From the NCBI RefSeq assembly GCF_014207955.1, contig NZ_JACHLK010000008.1:124001-188000 (forward strand): 64,000 nucleotides of DNA. The letters are read 5' to 3'. The notes below the pieces were generated by a model. That model saw only the letters and a list, made by a program, of their open reading frames with translations, had not been told where the DNA came from and ran no database searches. Made by a program: the position numbers and the translations under genes. The DNA comes from Acidovorax soli (lineage in GTDB: Bacteria > Pseudomonadota > Gammaproteobacteria > Burkholderiales > Burkholderiaceae_C). This document shows, in pieces, positions 33,550 to 41,068 of the stretch (positions are counted from its first letter, which is position 1; each line of letters begins with the position of its first letter).

Positions 33550-33564
33550 TGTAAATAATTTACA
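33550..33564. promoter_or_regulatory. Candidate RpiR-type operator, site 2
   Basis: TGTAAATAATTTACA is a perfect 15-bp palindrome 12 bp before the ridA start codon. It shares the GTAA-N5-TTAC frame with site 1, 71 bp away. A bound repressor could close both divergent promoters. Confidence 0.5.
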
Positions 33565-33576
33565 CAAGGAGCTTGC

Positions 33577-33969
33577 ATGAGCCACGTAGAACTGCTGGGC
33601 CAGTCCCCCATCGCCTCCGACCGCCAGGCGCGGCCCCTGTCGCCCGCCACGCGCGCCGGCGACTTCGTCTTTGTCTCGGGCCAGGTGCCCACCGACGACC
33701 AGGGCCAGGTCATCGTCGGCGGCATCGAGGCGCAGACGCGCCAGGTGTTCCAGCGCGTCAAGGACGCCCTGGCCCTGGCCGATTGCACCCTGGCCGATGT
33801 CGCCAAGGTCGGCGTCTGGCTGGCCGATGCGCGCGACTTCGGCAGCTTCAACCGCGTCTACATGGAGTGCTTCGGCGACCACCGCCCGGCACGCTCCACG
33901 GTGGAGTCGCGCCTCATGATCGACGCCAAGGTCGAGATCGACGTCACCGCCTACAAGCCCCGTGCCTGA
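33577..33969 (+). CDS. RidA-family enamine/imine deaminase
   Basis: A 130-residue RidA/YjgF/UK114 protein. Conserved blocks: AGDFVFVSGQVPTDDQG, QTRQVFQRVKDALA and ECFGDHRPARSTVESRLM, the last with the Arg that binds the substrate carboxylate. AAGGAG precedes the ATG. It probably hydrolyses reactive enamines, such as those from the D-serine-dehydratase-like enzyme of the divergent operon, to keto acids. It overlaps the sugar kinase gene by eight bases. Confidence 0.9.
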   Translation: MSHVELLGQSPIASDRQARPLSPATRAGDFVFVSGQVPTDDQGQVIVGGIEAQTRQVFQRVKDALALADCTLADVAKVGVWLADARDFGSFNRVYMECFGDHRPARSTVESRLMIDAKVEIDVTAYKPRA

Positions 33970-34912
33970 GCACCGCGCACCCTCTGTGGGCAAAGCCTTC
34001 GACGTGGCCGCGCTGGGCGAGGCCATGGTCGAGTTCAACCAGGTCCACCCCGGCCAGCCGCAGTACCTGCGCGGCTTCGGTGGCGACACCAGCAACGCCG
34101 CCATCGCCGCGGCGCGCGCCGGTGCCCGCGTGGCCTACCTCACGCGCATCGGGCAGGACAGCTTCGGCCAGGCCCTGGCCGCGCTGTGGCGCACCGAGGG
34201 CGTGGACGTGCGCGGCGTGCAGAGCGATGGCGAGCACCCCACGGGCATCTACTTCGTCACGCACGGGGCACATGGGCACGAGTTCAGCTACCTGCGCGCC
34301 GGCTCGGCGGCCAGCCGCATGACGCCGCAGTGGCTGGCCGGCGAGCCGGCGGCCGTGCTGCGCGCCGCGCGCATCCTGCACCTCTCGGGCATTTCGCTGG
34401 CCATTTCGCCGCAGGCCTGCGACACCGCCTTCGAGGCCATGCGCCTGGCGCGCGAGGCCGGCACCCGGGTGGCCTTCGATTCCAACCTGCGCCTGAAGCT
34501 CTGGCCGCTGGCGCGTGCCCAGGCCTGCATCGCACAGGCGGTCTCGCTGTGTGACATCTTCCTGCCCAGCCTGGAGGACATGCAGGCCCTGACCGGCCTC
34601 GCCGACCCCGATGCCATCGTCGACTGGGGCCATGCGCGCGGTGCTGCCACGGTGGTGCTCAAGCTCGGTGCCGAAGGGGCTCTGGCGAGCGACGGCCAGC
34701 GCAGGGAACGCATCCCAGGCCTGCGCGTCACCCCCGTGGACGCCACGGGCGCGGGCGACTGCTTCTGCGGCAACCTGCTGGCCCGCCTGGCCCAGGGCGA
34801 CGACGTGTTCACCGCGGCGCGCTATGCCAACGCGGCGGCTGCGCTGGCCGTGCAAGGCTATGGCGCGGTGGCGCCGCTGCCCTACGCGCGCCAGGTGCAG
34901 GTAGCGGCTTGA
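33962..34912 (+). CDS. PfkB-family sugar kinase (2-keto-3-deoxygluconate kinase-like)
   Basis: A 316-residue ribokinase-family kinase. The N-terminal motif YLRGFGGDTSNAAIAAARAG and the C-terminal DATGAGDCFCGNLLARL with the catalytic Asp are intact. The GTG start at 33962 overlaps the ridA end, so translation is probably coupled. Sequence resembles KdgK; in this setting the true substrate may be another acid or sugar linked to the D-amino-acid pathway. Copy B of the 3'-end repeat lies about 35 bp downstream, but belongs to the converging LysR gene. Confidence 0.85.
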   Translation: MPEHRAPSVGKAFDVAALGEAMVEFNQVHPGQPQYLRGFGGDTSNAAIAAARAGARVAYLTRIGQDSFGQALAALWRTEGVDVRGVQSDGEHPTGIYFVTHGAHGHEFSYLRAGSAASRMTPQWLAGEPAAVLRAARILHLSGISLAISPQACDTAFEAMRLAREAGTRVAFDSNLRLKLWPLARAQACIAQAVSLCDIFLPSLEDMQALTGLADPDAIVDWGHARGAATVVLKLGAEGALASDGQRRERIPGLRVTPVDATGAGDCFCGNLLARLAQGDDVFTAARYANAAAALAVQGYGAVAPLPYARQVQVAA

Positions 34913-34946
34913 TGTAGAGGCAGCGTGGCACTGGCTCCAGGCTCAG

Positions 34947-35075
34947 GAAACTGGCGCGATCTGGGCCAGCGCTCCCGCGCAAGGGCCGCCCCGCCGCGAA
35001 GGCGGCGTATCCAGCGTCTGCGCTGGGAGCGTCCCCCTGGGGGGAAGACGCGAAGCGGCTCAGGGGGGCTTTCTA
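34947..35075 (-). repeat. Dispersed 3'-end repeat, copy B
   Basis: On the minus strand it begins at the stop codon of the LysR gene (TAGAAAGCCCCCCTGAG), then CGCTTCGCGTCTTCCCCC paired with GGGGGAC, GCGGCGGGGCGGCCCTTGCGCGG and GCGCCAGTTTC. It is the shortest of the four copies: the GACTCGC hairpin arm is missing. Confidence 0.8.
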
Positions 35076-35969
35076 CCCTGCAAAGAGGTCGGAGCGCGCC
35101 GCCTTGGTGATGGCCGCCACGCAGGGGTGGCTGATGCGCCGCTCCACCGAGATCGCGAAGAACTCCTCCACCAACTCCCCCGAGCGGCCGATCACCTCCA
35201 CGCCGAACTGGGCCCGGGTCTCTTCCTCCAGCACGGTCGGCGAGGTGAACACGCCGCGCCCCTCGCGGCCGAAGGCGTTCATGAGCGCACTGTCGTCGAA
35301 CTCGCCCACCAGGCGCGGTTGCAGGTGGTGCTTGTTGAACCAGTGGTCCAGCTGCTGGCGCACCGAAGACTGCGGCCCCTGGATCAGCATGGGCGCGCCG
35401 TGCAGGCATTGCGGAAACGCCCCGTCGAGCTGGCGGCGCAGCGCCGGGGCGCTGAAAAAGCTCATGCCGCTGCTGCCCAGCGCATGGTTGAAGGCCTTGA
35501 CGCCGATCTTCTTGGAGACCGGCTCGTCGGCCAGCACCAGGTCCAGCCGGTGCAGGCTCAACTGTGCCACCAGCTCGGGGAACTTGCCCTCGTGGCAGGT
35601 CATGTGCACCTGCTCGGCCAGGCCCAGGGCCGGCTCCAGCAGGCGGTAGGCGACCGACTTGGCCACCGAGTCCGCCACGCCCACGCGGAACTCCAGCGGC
35701 CGCGATTGCCCGCGGGCCAGGCGGATGGATTTTTCGAGCTCGTCGCCCAGTGCAAAGATCTGCTCGGCATAGCCCAGCGCCACGCGGCCCTCGCTGGTCA
35801 GCTCCAGGCCCCGGCCGCGCTTCTTGAACAGGTCGTGCCCCAGCCATTCCTCGAGCTGCTTGATCTGGCCCGACAGCGTCTGCGGCGTGGTGTTGAGCTG
35901 CTCGCCCGCGCGCATGATGCCGCCCGCCTTGGCCGTGGTCCAGAAGTAGCGCAGGTGCTTGAAATTCAT
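35073..35969 (-). CDS. LysR-family regulator, NhaR-like
   Basis: A 298-residue LysR protein. The HTH region MNFKHLRYFWTTAKAGGIMRAGEQLNTTPQTLSGQIKQLEE and the RGRGLELTSEG segment are much closer to NhaR than to general LysR regulators. EFDDSALMNAFGREG and RRISHPCVAAI also fit NhaR. In E. coli NhaR controls a Na+/H+ antiporter; no antiporter is present here, so the target may differ. Divergent from the Rrf2 gene. Confidence 0.85.
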   Translation of the reverse strand: MNFKHLRYFWTTAKAGGIMRAGEQLNTTPQTLSGQIKQLEEWLGHDLFKKRGRGLELTSEGRVALGYAEQIFALGDELEKSIRLARGQSRPLEFRVGVADSVAKSVAYRLLEPALGLAEQVHMTCHEGKFPELVAQLSLHRLDLVLADEPVSKKIGVKAFNHALGSSGMSFFSAPALRRQLDGAFPQCLHGAPMLIQGPQSSVRQQLDHWFNKHHLQPRLVGEFDDSALMNAFGREGRGVFTSPTVLEEETRAQFGVEVIGRSGELVEEFFAISVERRISHPCVAAITKAARSDLFAG

Positions 35970-35981
35970 GGCAATCCAATA

Positions 35982-35998
35982 CTTCGTAAAAAACGAAG
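35982..35998. promoter_or_regulatory. Palindrome upstream of the NhaR-like gene
   Basis: CTTCGT and ACGAAG flank AAAAA in an AT-rich region just before the LysR start, a typical place for LysR autoregulation. The motif is not known for NhaR, so the site is tentative. Confidence 0.35.
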
Positions 35999-36121
35999 AA
36001 AAAATCTCAATAAATCGAATATACGCGAAGTGTCAATATCCCTAGAGTACGTACATGGACAGATCGCGCCACGCCCATTCCGGGCACCGAAACCTGGCCA
36101 TGCAACGTTCACAAGGAGTCA

Positions 36122-36676
36122 ATGATGCGCATCACTACACGAGGGCAGCTCGCCGTTTCGGCCATGACCGATCTCGCGCTGCGCCAGCAAATGCGTCCTG
36201 TGGCACTGTCGACCATCAGTGCACGCCAGGGCACTTCGTTGTCCTACCTGGAGCAGCTGTTCAGCGCGCTGCGGCGCGCCGGGCTGGTGGACAGCACGCG
36301 CGGCCCCGGCGGCGGCTACACGCTGGCACGCCGTGCGGACCAGGTGTCCGTGGCCGACATCATCCTGGCGGTGGAAAACCTCAAGGGTGACGACACCCAG
36401 AGCTTGGCCCAGGGCCAGGCGGCGCAGATGAAGGCCATGACGGGCGAGCTGTGGATCACCTTCAACAGCCGCGTGATGGAGTACCTGCAGTCCGTGACGC
36501 TGGCGGAACTGGTGACGCAGGAGCTGGCGCGTGGCGTGGTGGTGGAGTCCGGCGAGCCGGCGCCGCAGCGCGCCCGCGCCGTGCCCACGGCCAAGCCCAA
36601 GCCGCGCCTGGCGGGCCTGGGCGTGCCCAACTCGGTGTTCGCACTGGGAAGCATGCCGCTGATGCAGCGGCGTTGA
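36122..36676 (+). CDS. Rrf2-family regulator, IscR-like without cysteines
   Basis: A 184-residue Rrf2 protein closely matching IscR in the winged HTH: MRITTRGQLAVSAMTDLALR, ISARQGTSLSYLEQLFSALR and GLVDSTRGPGGGYTLAR. The Cys-rich loop that holds the [2Fe-2S] cluster in IscR is replaced by GDDTQSLAQGQAAQMKAMTG, and no cysteine occurs in the protein. It therefore probably does not sense iron-sulfur status. ATG at 36122 or 36125 is possible, behind AAGGAG. No isc genes are nearby. Confidence 0.88.
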   Translation: MMRITTRGQLAVSAMTDLALRQQMRPVALSTISARQGTSLSYLEQLFSALRRAGLVDSTRGPGGGYTLARRADQVSVADIILAVENLKGDDTQSLAQGQAAQMKAMTGELWITFNSRVMEYLQSVTLAELVTQELARGVVVESGEPAPQRARAVPTAKPKPRLAGLGVPNSVFALGSMPLMQRR

Positions 36677-36729
36677 AAGGGCCAGGGGCGGTGGCTGCCG
36701 CCCCTGCGTCTGGCCAGGAGCAGGGCCGA

Positions 36730-37143
36730 TCAGGCCGCGTACACCTGCTCCATGGACCGGAAGCCCTTCATTTCGATCGGGTTGCCGCTCGGGTCGTAAA
36801 AGAACATCGTCCATTGCTCGCCGGGCTCGCCCTCGAAGCGCACCTGCGGCGCGAGCACGAACTGCGTGCCGGCGGCCTTCAGGCGCTCGGCCACGGCCTT
36901 CCAGGCCGGCAGCTCGAGGATGGCGCCGAAGTGCGGCATGGGCACCAGGTGCTCGCCCACATGGCCGGTGGCGGCGCTGGTGAACGGCGTGCCCAGGTGC
37001 AGCGAGATCTGGTGGCCGAAGAAATCGAAATCGACCCAGGTGTCGGTGCTGCGGCCTTCGCGGCAGCCCAGCACGCCGCCATAGAAGCGGCGGGCCTCGT
37101 CGAGGTCGGTGACGTTGAAGGCGAGATGGAAAAGACTGTGCAT
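36730..37143 (-). CDS. VOC-family (glyoxalase/dioxygenase-like) protein
   Basis: A 137-residue vicinal-oxygen-chelate fold protein. It starts MHSLFHLAFNVTDLDEARRFYGGVLG, with a metal-ligand His in the first strand, and ends with a second beta-alpha-beta unit containing FFYDPSGNPIEMKGF, whose Glu is the usual last ligand. ATG at 37143 gives normal length. Substrate unknown; it lies next to a GST gene. Confidence 0.85.
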   Translation of the reverse strand: MHSLFHLAFNVTDLDEARRFYGGVLGCREGRSTDTWVDFDFFGHQISLHLGTPFTSAATGHVGEHLVPMPHFGAILELPAWKAVAERLKAAGTQFVLAPQVRFEGEPGEQWTMFFYDPSGNPIEMKGFRSMEQVYAA

Positions 37144-37183
37144 CGGCCCAGGATAGCAGCCGATGCGCGCGCCCTTGGCGACG

Positions 37184-37828
37184 TCAGCCTTTCGGCCTGG
37201 CCAGCATTTCAGCCGTGTTGGTCTTGCGGTCGGCATTCACGCGCGCCACGTGGGGGCGTTCGTTCATGCGCGTGAGGTACTCGCGCACCGGCAGCTCGGC
37301 CAGGAAGTCGCGCCCGTAGATGATCTTGGTGGCCGACGACACCAGCGGCAGGTGCACGATGGCCGCGCAGTCCGCCGCGGTGAAGTGGTCGCCGCCGATG
37401 TAGGGCGCGAACTTGGTGAGCTGGGCGAAGGCCGCGATGTTCTTGGCCAGCTGGAGGCCCACTTTCTCGCGGGCCGCTTCGCTCACCGTGCCGCCAAAGA
37501 AGGCCTGGGGGTAGAGGTTGCGTGCCACCAGCTCCAGGTGCAGCTCCATGAAGGTGATCAGCTCGCGCACCTTTCCGGCGGCCAGCGGGTCGGCCGGGAT
37601 CAGCGGGTGTTCGGGGTAGGCCGATTCGATGTAGTCGGCTATCACGGCCGACTCGCACAGCGTGCCGTTCGGCGTGCGCAGGTAGGGCACCTTGCCCAGC
37701 GGGCTGGCGCTGCGGTCGGTCTCGCCGATCCAGGCCAGTTCCTCGGTGAAGGGCACGCCCTTTTCGAGCAAGGCGAGCTTGACCTTGTTGTAGTAGTTGC
37801 TGGCCGAAAAGCCGCAGAGGGTGAGCAT
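37184..37828 (-). CDS. Glutathione S-transferase family protein
   Basis: A 214-residue GST. The thioredoxin-like N-terminal half has LTLCGFSASNYYNKVKLALLEKG, KVPYL and the glutathione-contacting ESAVIADYIE. The C-terminal helical half contains FTAADCAAIVHLPL. It may act in detoxification; neither class nor substrate can be fixed from sequence. It lies 40 bp upstream of the VOC gene on the same strand, so they may form an operon. Confidence 0.88.
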   Translation of the reverse strand: MLTLCGFSASNYYNKVKLALLEKGVPFTEELAWIGETDRSASPLGKVPYLRTPNGTLCESAVIADYIESAYPEHPLIPADPLAAGKVRELITFMELHLELVARNLYPQAFFGGTVSEAAREKVGLQLAKNIAAFAQLTKFAPYIGGDHFTAADCAAIVHLPLVSSATKIIYGRDFLAELPVREYLTRMNERPHVARVNADRKTNTAEMLARPKG

Positions 37829-37978
37829 GGGGTAGTCTCCTTCCAGTGTCCTTTTGTGTGGATATTAGGGGCGTGGCAGACTGCGCCGCGTCGCGCAGAT
37901 GACGCAAGGCGCCCTCCTGGGCTGGTTTTGCGATCCCCGGGGGCGCGGCCCTCTTTCCCGTTTTCAGGAGTTTTCCCC

Positions 37979-38476
37979 ATGATGTTCCGCATGCATACCC
38001 TTGCCGGCCTGGCACTGTCGACCCTGCTCGCCGGTGCTGCGTGGGCCCAGGCCCCCGCCGCTGTGAAGGTCGATGGCGCCTGGGCCCGTGCCAGCGTGCC
38101 CGGCCAGAAGGGCACCGGCGCCTTCATGACGCTCACCGCCCCGCAGGGCGCGCGCCTGGTGGGGGCGTCCTCGCCCGCCGCCGGCGTGACCGAGGTGCAT
38201 GAGATGAAGCTCGACGGCGACGTGATGCGCATGCGTGCCGTGCCCGTGCTGGAGCTGCCTGCCGGCAAGGCCGTGGAACTCAAGCCCGGGGGCTTTCACA
38301 TCATGCTGCTGGACCTCAAGGCCCCCCTGGCCAAGGACGGCTCCGTGCCGCTCACGCTGAGCTTCAAGGACGCCAAGGGCGTGGACAGCAAGCTCGAACT
38401 GACCGTGCCCGTGGCCACCAGTGCGCCCGGCGCTCCTGCGGGTGCGCCAGCGCACGCGCATGGGCACAAACACTAA
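37979..38476 (+). CDS. Periplasmic copper chaperone, PCu(A)C family
   Basis: A 165-residue exported copper chaperone. Signal peptide MMFRMHTLAGLALSTLLAGAAWAQA. The copper motif is present: HEMKLDGDVMRM, then GGFHIMLLDL about 20 residues on, giving the His/Met ligand set of PCu(A)C proteins that load copper into cytochrome oxidase. A His-rich tail (HAHGHKH) follows an Ala/Pro linker. ATG at 37979 is next to AGGAG. No SCO gene is adjacent. Confidence 0.92.
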   Translation: MMFRMHTLAGLALSTLLAGAAWAQAPAAVKVDGAWARASVPGQKGTGAFMTLTAPQGARLVGASSPAAGVTEVHEMKLDGDVMRMRAVPVLELPAGKAVELKPGGFHIMLLDLKAPLAKDGSVPLTLSFKDAKGVDSKLELTVPVATSAPGAPAGAPAHAHGHKH

Positions 38477-38508
38477 TCCCTGGGGGCCTGGCTGCCATCG
38501 CAAGCCGT

Positions 38509-38777
38509 AGAACCTGTTCAAAGTCTTTTAGCAGCCGCGTTGGAGTGCAATCGGGATGAGTGGATGCTTCGGATGCGCCGCATGGGCTCATGCCCATGCA
38601 AGCAGCCGGGGCGTCCAATCGCCCGATTTCACTCCAACCCTTCGGGCAAGTGCCTTTTCGGGCGGTCTGCGGCGTTGCGGCGCTTGTTGATAGCTGAGCT
38701 ATCAACTGCACCCCGCGCCTTGCATCCCATCCCGAAAAGGGACTTGCGCGGCTACTAAAAGACTTTGAACAGGTTCT
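38509..38777. mobile_element. MITE-like palindromic element
   Basis: The 269-bp element is bounded by 32-bp inverted repeats (AGAACCTGTTCAAAGTCTTT at the left end) with 30 of 32 matches. Inside are a 16-bp inverted pair (TTGGAGTGCAATCGGG), a 15-bp pair (AAGTGCCTTTTCGGG) and a perfect 10-bp pair (GTTGATAGCT). It contains no gene and no clear target duplication. It lies between the copper chaperone and phaM genes. A non-autonomous transposon relic or a structured REP-type element both fit. Confidence 0.8.
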
Positions 38778-38834
38778 CAGTCATTGGGGTAAGCTGTGGC
38801 ACCACCACAGACCCCCACCTCTTGCGGAGCGGCC

Positions 38835-39674
38835 ATGAGCGACACATCCAACTTCGGTTTCGGCAAATTCGTCCCCGGCTTTGATTTCCTGCAGAGCCTG
38901 GCCAAGGGTGCGACCAACAGCATCCCGCAATTGCCCAACCTGTCCAACTGGGTGGCACCGACCATCAGCGTCGAAGAGCTTGAAAAGCGCATCGAGGAAC
39001 TCAAGGCCGTGCAGTTCTGGCTGGAGCAGAACTCGCGGGCGCTGGCCGCCACCATCCAGGCGCTGGAGGTGCAGAAGATGACCCTGGCCACCCTGAAGGG
39101 CATGAACTTCAGCATGGGTGATGTGGCCAATGCCTTCAAGCTCAAGACGGCCGACACCGTGATGAGCGGCGTGCAGAAAGCGGCCGACACCGTGAGTGGC
39201 GCGGCCGAGGCCGTGGCCGGTGCTGCCGCACGCGTCACGGGCCGCGCGAAGGACGAGGAAGAAGAGGACGACGCGCCCGAGGAGCCCGCACCGGCCAAGG
39301 CGGCGGCCCCCAAGGCGAAAAAGGCCAAGGCGGCGGCTGCACCCCAGGCCTCCGTGGTCGACCCGCTGCAGTGGTGGGGCGCGCTCACCGGCCAGTTCCA
39401 GCAGATCGCGGCCAACGCCATGAAGGATGCGGCCAAGCAGACCGCGCTCGACACCACCAAGAACATGGCCACCGGCCTGGCCAAGGAGGCCCTGAAGACG
39501 GCCACCGGCATGGCCAGCCAGTTTGCCGCCAAGGGCATGAAGACCATGTCGGGCGAGCGCAAGCCCGCCGCCGCAAAGGCTGCCGCCAAGCCTGCAGCCA
39601 AGTCCCGTCCGGCGGCGAAGAAAAAGACGACGACTGCGGCGGCCAAGCGCGCGCCGCGCAAGAGCGCCGGCTGA
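38835..39674 (+). CDS. phaM: PhaM-type polyhydroxyalkanoate granule protein
   Basis: A 279-residue protein matching PhaM, which binds PHB granules and DNA and activates the PHA synthase. The N-terminal part has FVPGFDFLQSLAKGAT and VEELEKRIEELKAVQFWLEQN, followed by an Ala-rich coiled region. An acidic linker (DEEEEDDAPEEP) separates an Ala/Lys-rich central tract, and the C-terminal KPAAKSRPAAKKK region is histone-like, as in PhaM. ATG at 38835 is just after a CTTGCGGAG site. No phaC is present in the window. Confidence 0.88.
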   Translation: MSDTSNFGFGKFVPGFDFLQSLAKGATNSIPQLPNLSNWVAPTISVEELEKRIEELKAVQFWLEQNSRALAATIQALEVQKMTLATLKGMNFSMGDVANAFKLKTADTVMSGVQKAADTVSGAAEAVAGAAARVTGRAKDEEEEDDAPEEPAPAKAAAPKAKKAKAAAAPQASVVDPLQWWGALTGQFQQIAANAMKDAAKQTALDTTKNMATGLAKEALKTATGMASQFAAKGMKTMSGERKPAAAKAAAKPAAKSRPAAKKKTTTAAAKRAPRKSAG

Positions 39675-39736
39675 CACCGGCCTGTGCGTCCCACGCGGCT
39701 GGGCACCGCGCACCTGCCTGCGAGAAGACACACACC

Positions 39737-41047
39737 ATGAAACTCTTTCCCTCCGGCCACGCCACCCATCCCCAGTGGCGCATGGCCGCGGCCCTGGCCC
39801 TGGCGCAACTGCGCGCCCAGATGGCCCTGCCCGAGTACGCAGGCGCTCCCACGCTGGGCCTGCTCTACATCACCGACCACTATGCGGGCGAGGCCCAGGC
39901 CCTGCTTGACTACCTGGCCGGCGAACTGCCCGAGGTCACCGACTGGAGCGGCACCGTGGGCGTGGGCGTGGCCGCGAACAACGCCGAGTATTTCGACGAG
40001 CCTGCGCTGTCCGTGATGCTGCTCGACGTGCCGCCCGACCAGTACCGCGTGTTCTCGGGCGTGGCCCCGCTGCCTCTTCACCCGGTGGGCGGCTTCGTGG
40101 CCCACACGGCGCTGGTGCATGCCGATGGCCACACACCCGAGCTGACCGAGTTGCTGGCCGAGATGGCTGCGCGCACCGAGGCCGGCTACCTGTTCGGCGG
40201 CCTCTGCGCCAGCCGGGGTGCGAGCGTGCAGTTCGCGGTCGGTGGCGATGGCAACATGGCCGGGCAGGGGGGCGCCAGCGGGGTCTTCGATGGCGGCCTG
40301 TCGGGCGTGGCCTTTGGTGCCGAGGTGGCCCTGGTCTCGCGCGTCACCCAGGGCTGCCAGCCCGTGGGGCCGCTGCGCAGCGTGACTGCGGCGCACGAGA
40401 ACGTGGTGCTGCAGCTCGATGGCGAGCCCGCACTCGATGTGCTGCTCGACACGCTGGAGGTCTCGCTCGATGGCGATCCGCAGCCCGCGCTGCGCAAGGT
40501 GCGCGCCACGCTGGCCGGGCTGGTGGATGCCGGAGTGCAGCCCCAGGGCCAGCAGCGCACGGGCCATTTCGGTACCGATACCCGTGTGCGCCACATCGTG
40601 GGCCTGGACGGCGCACGGCGCGGGGTGGCCCTGGGCGACCGCGTGGAGCCCGGCATGCGCCTGGCCTTCTGCCAGCGCAACGTGGCGGCGGCCCGTGCCG
40701 ACCTGATGCGCATCTGCGCCGAGATCCGCGAGGAGCTGGAGCCCGAGGAACTGGAACCCGTCCCGCTGGCGTCGCAGGACCAAGCCGGCCGCACCATGGC
40801 GCCAGCGCCCGGTACGGCCGCCCATGGCCCGGCGGCCGCCGCTGCGCAGAGTGGGCGGCGCATCCGCGGCGCCATCTATGTCAGCTGCTCAGGCCGCGGC
40901 GGCCCCCACTTCGGCGGGCCCAGTGCCGAGCTGCAGATCGTGCGGCATGCGCTGGGCGACGTGCCGCTGGCCGGCTTCTTTGCCGGTGGCGAGATCGCGC
41001 GCCACCACCTGTACGGCTACACCGGGGTGCTCACGGTCTTCACCTGA
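39737..41047 (+). CDS. FIST N/FIST C domain sensory protein
   Basis: A 436-residue protein with FIST N (SGTVGVGVAANNAEYFDEPALSVMLLD, FGGLCASRG) and C-terminal FIST C (YVSCSGRGGPHFGGPSAELQ, AGFFAGGEIA). FIST domains are predicted to bind small ligands such as amino acids and usually occur with signalling modules; none is fused here. It lies 62 bp after phaM. An Ala/Pro/Gly-rich linker (around residues 355-375) interrupts the C-domain. Confidence 0.85.
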   Translation: MKLFPSGHATHPQWRMAAALALAQLRAQMALPEYAGAPTLGLLYITDHYAGEAQALLDYLAGELPEVTDWSGTVGVGVAANNAEYFDEPALSVMLLDVPPDQYRVFSGVAPLPLHPVGGFVAHTALVHADGHTPELTELLAEMAARTEAGYLFGGLCASRGASVQFAVGGDGNMAGQGGASGVFDGGLSGVAFGAEVALVSRVTQGCQPVGPLRSVTAAHENVVLQLDGEPALDVLLDTLEVSLDGDPQPALRKVRATLAGLVDAGVQPQGQQRTGHFGTDTRVRHIVGLDGARRGVALGDRVEPGMRLAFCQRNVAAARADLMRICAEIREELEPEELEPVPLASQDQAGRTMAPAPGTAAHGPAAAAAQSGRRIRGAIYVSCSGRGGPHFGGPSAELQIVRHALGDVPLAGFFAGGEIARHHLYGYTGVLTVFT

Positions 41048-41068
41048 CGGCGCTCAGGCGCAGGCGCC

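Noticed and set aside
33466-34104. N-terminal extension of the DppA-like protein to 745 residues
   Set aside because: It would run over ridA and the promoter palindromes; the signal peptide begins just after ATG 33465.
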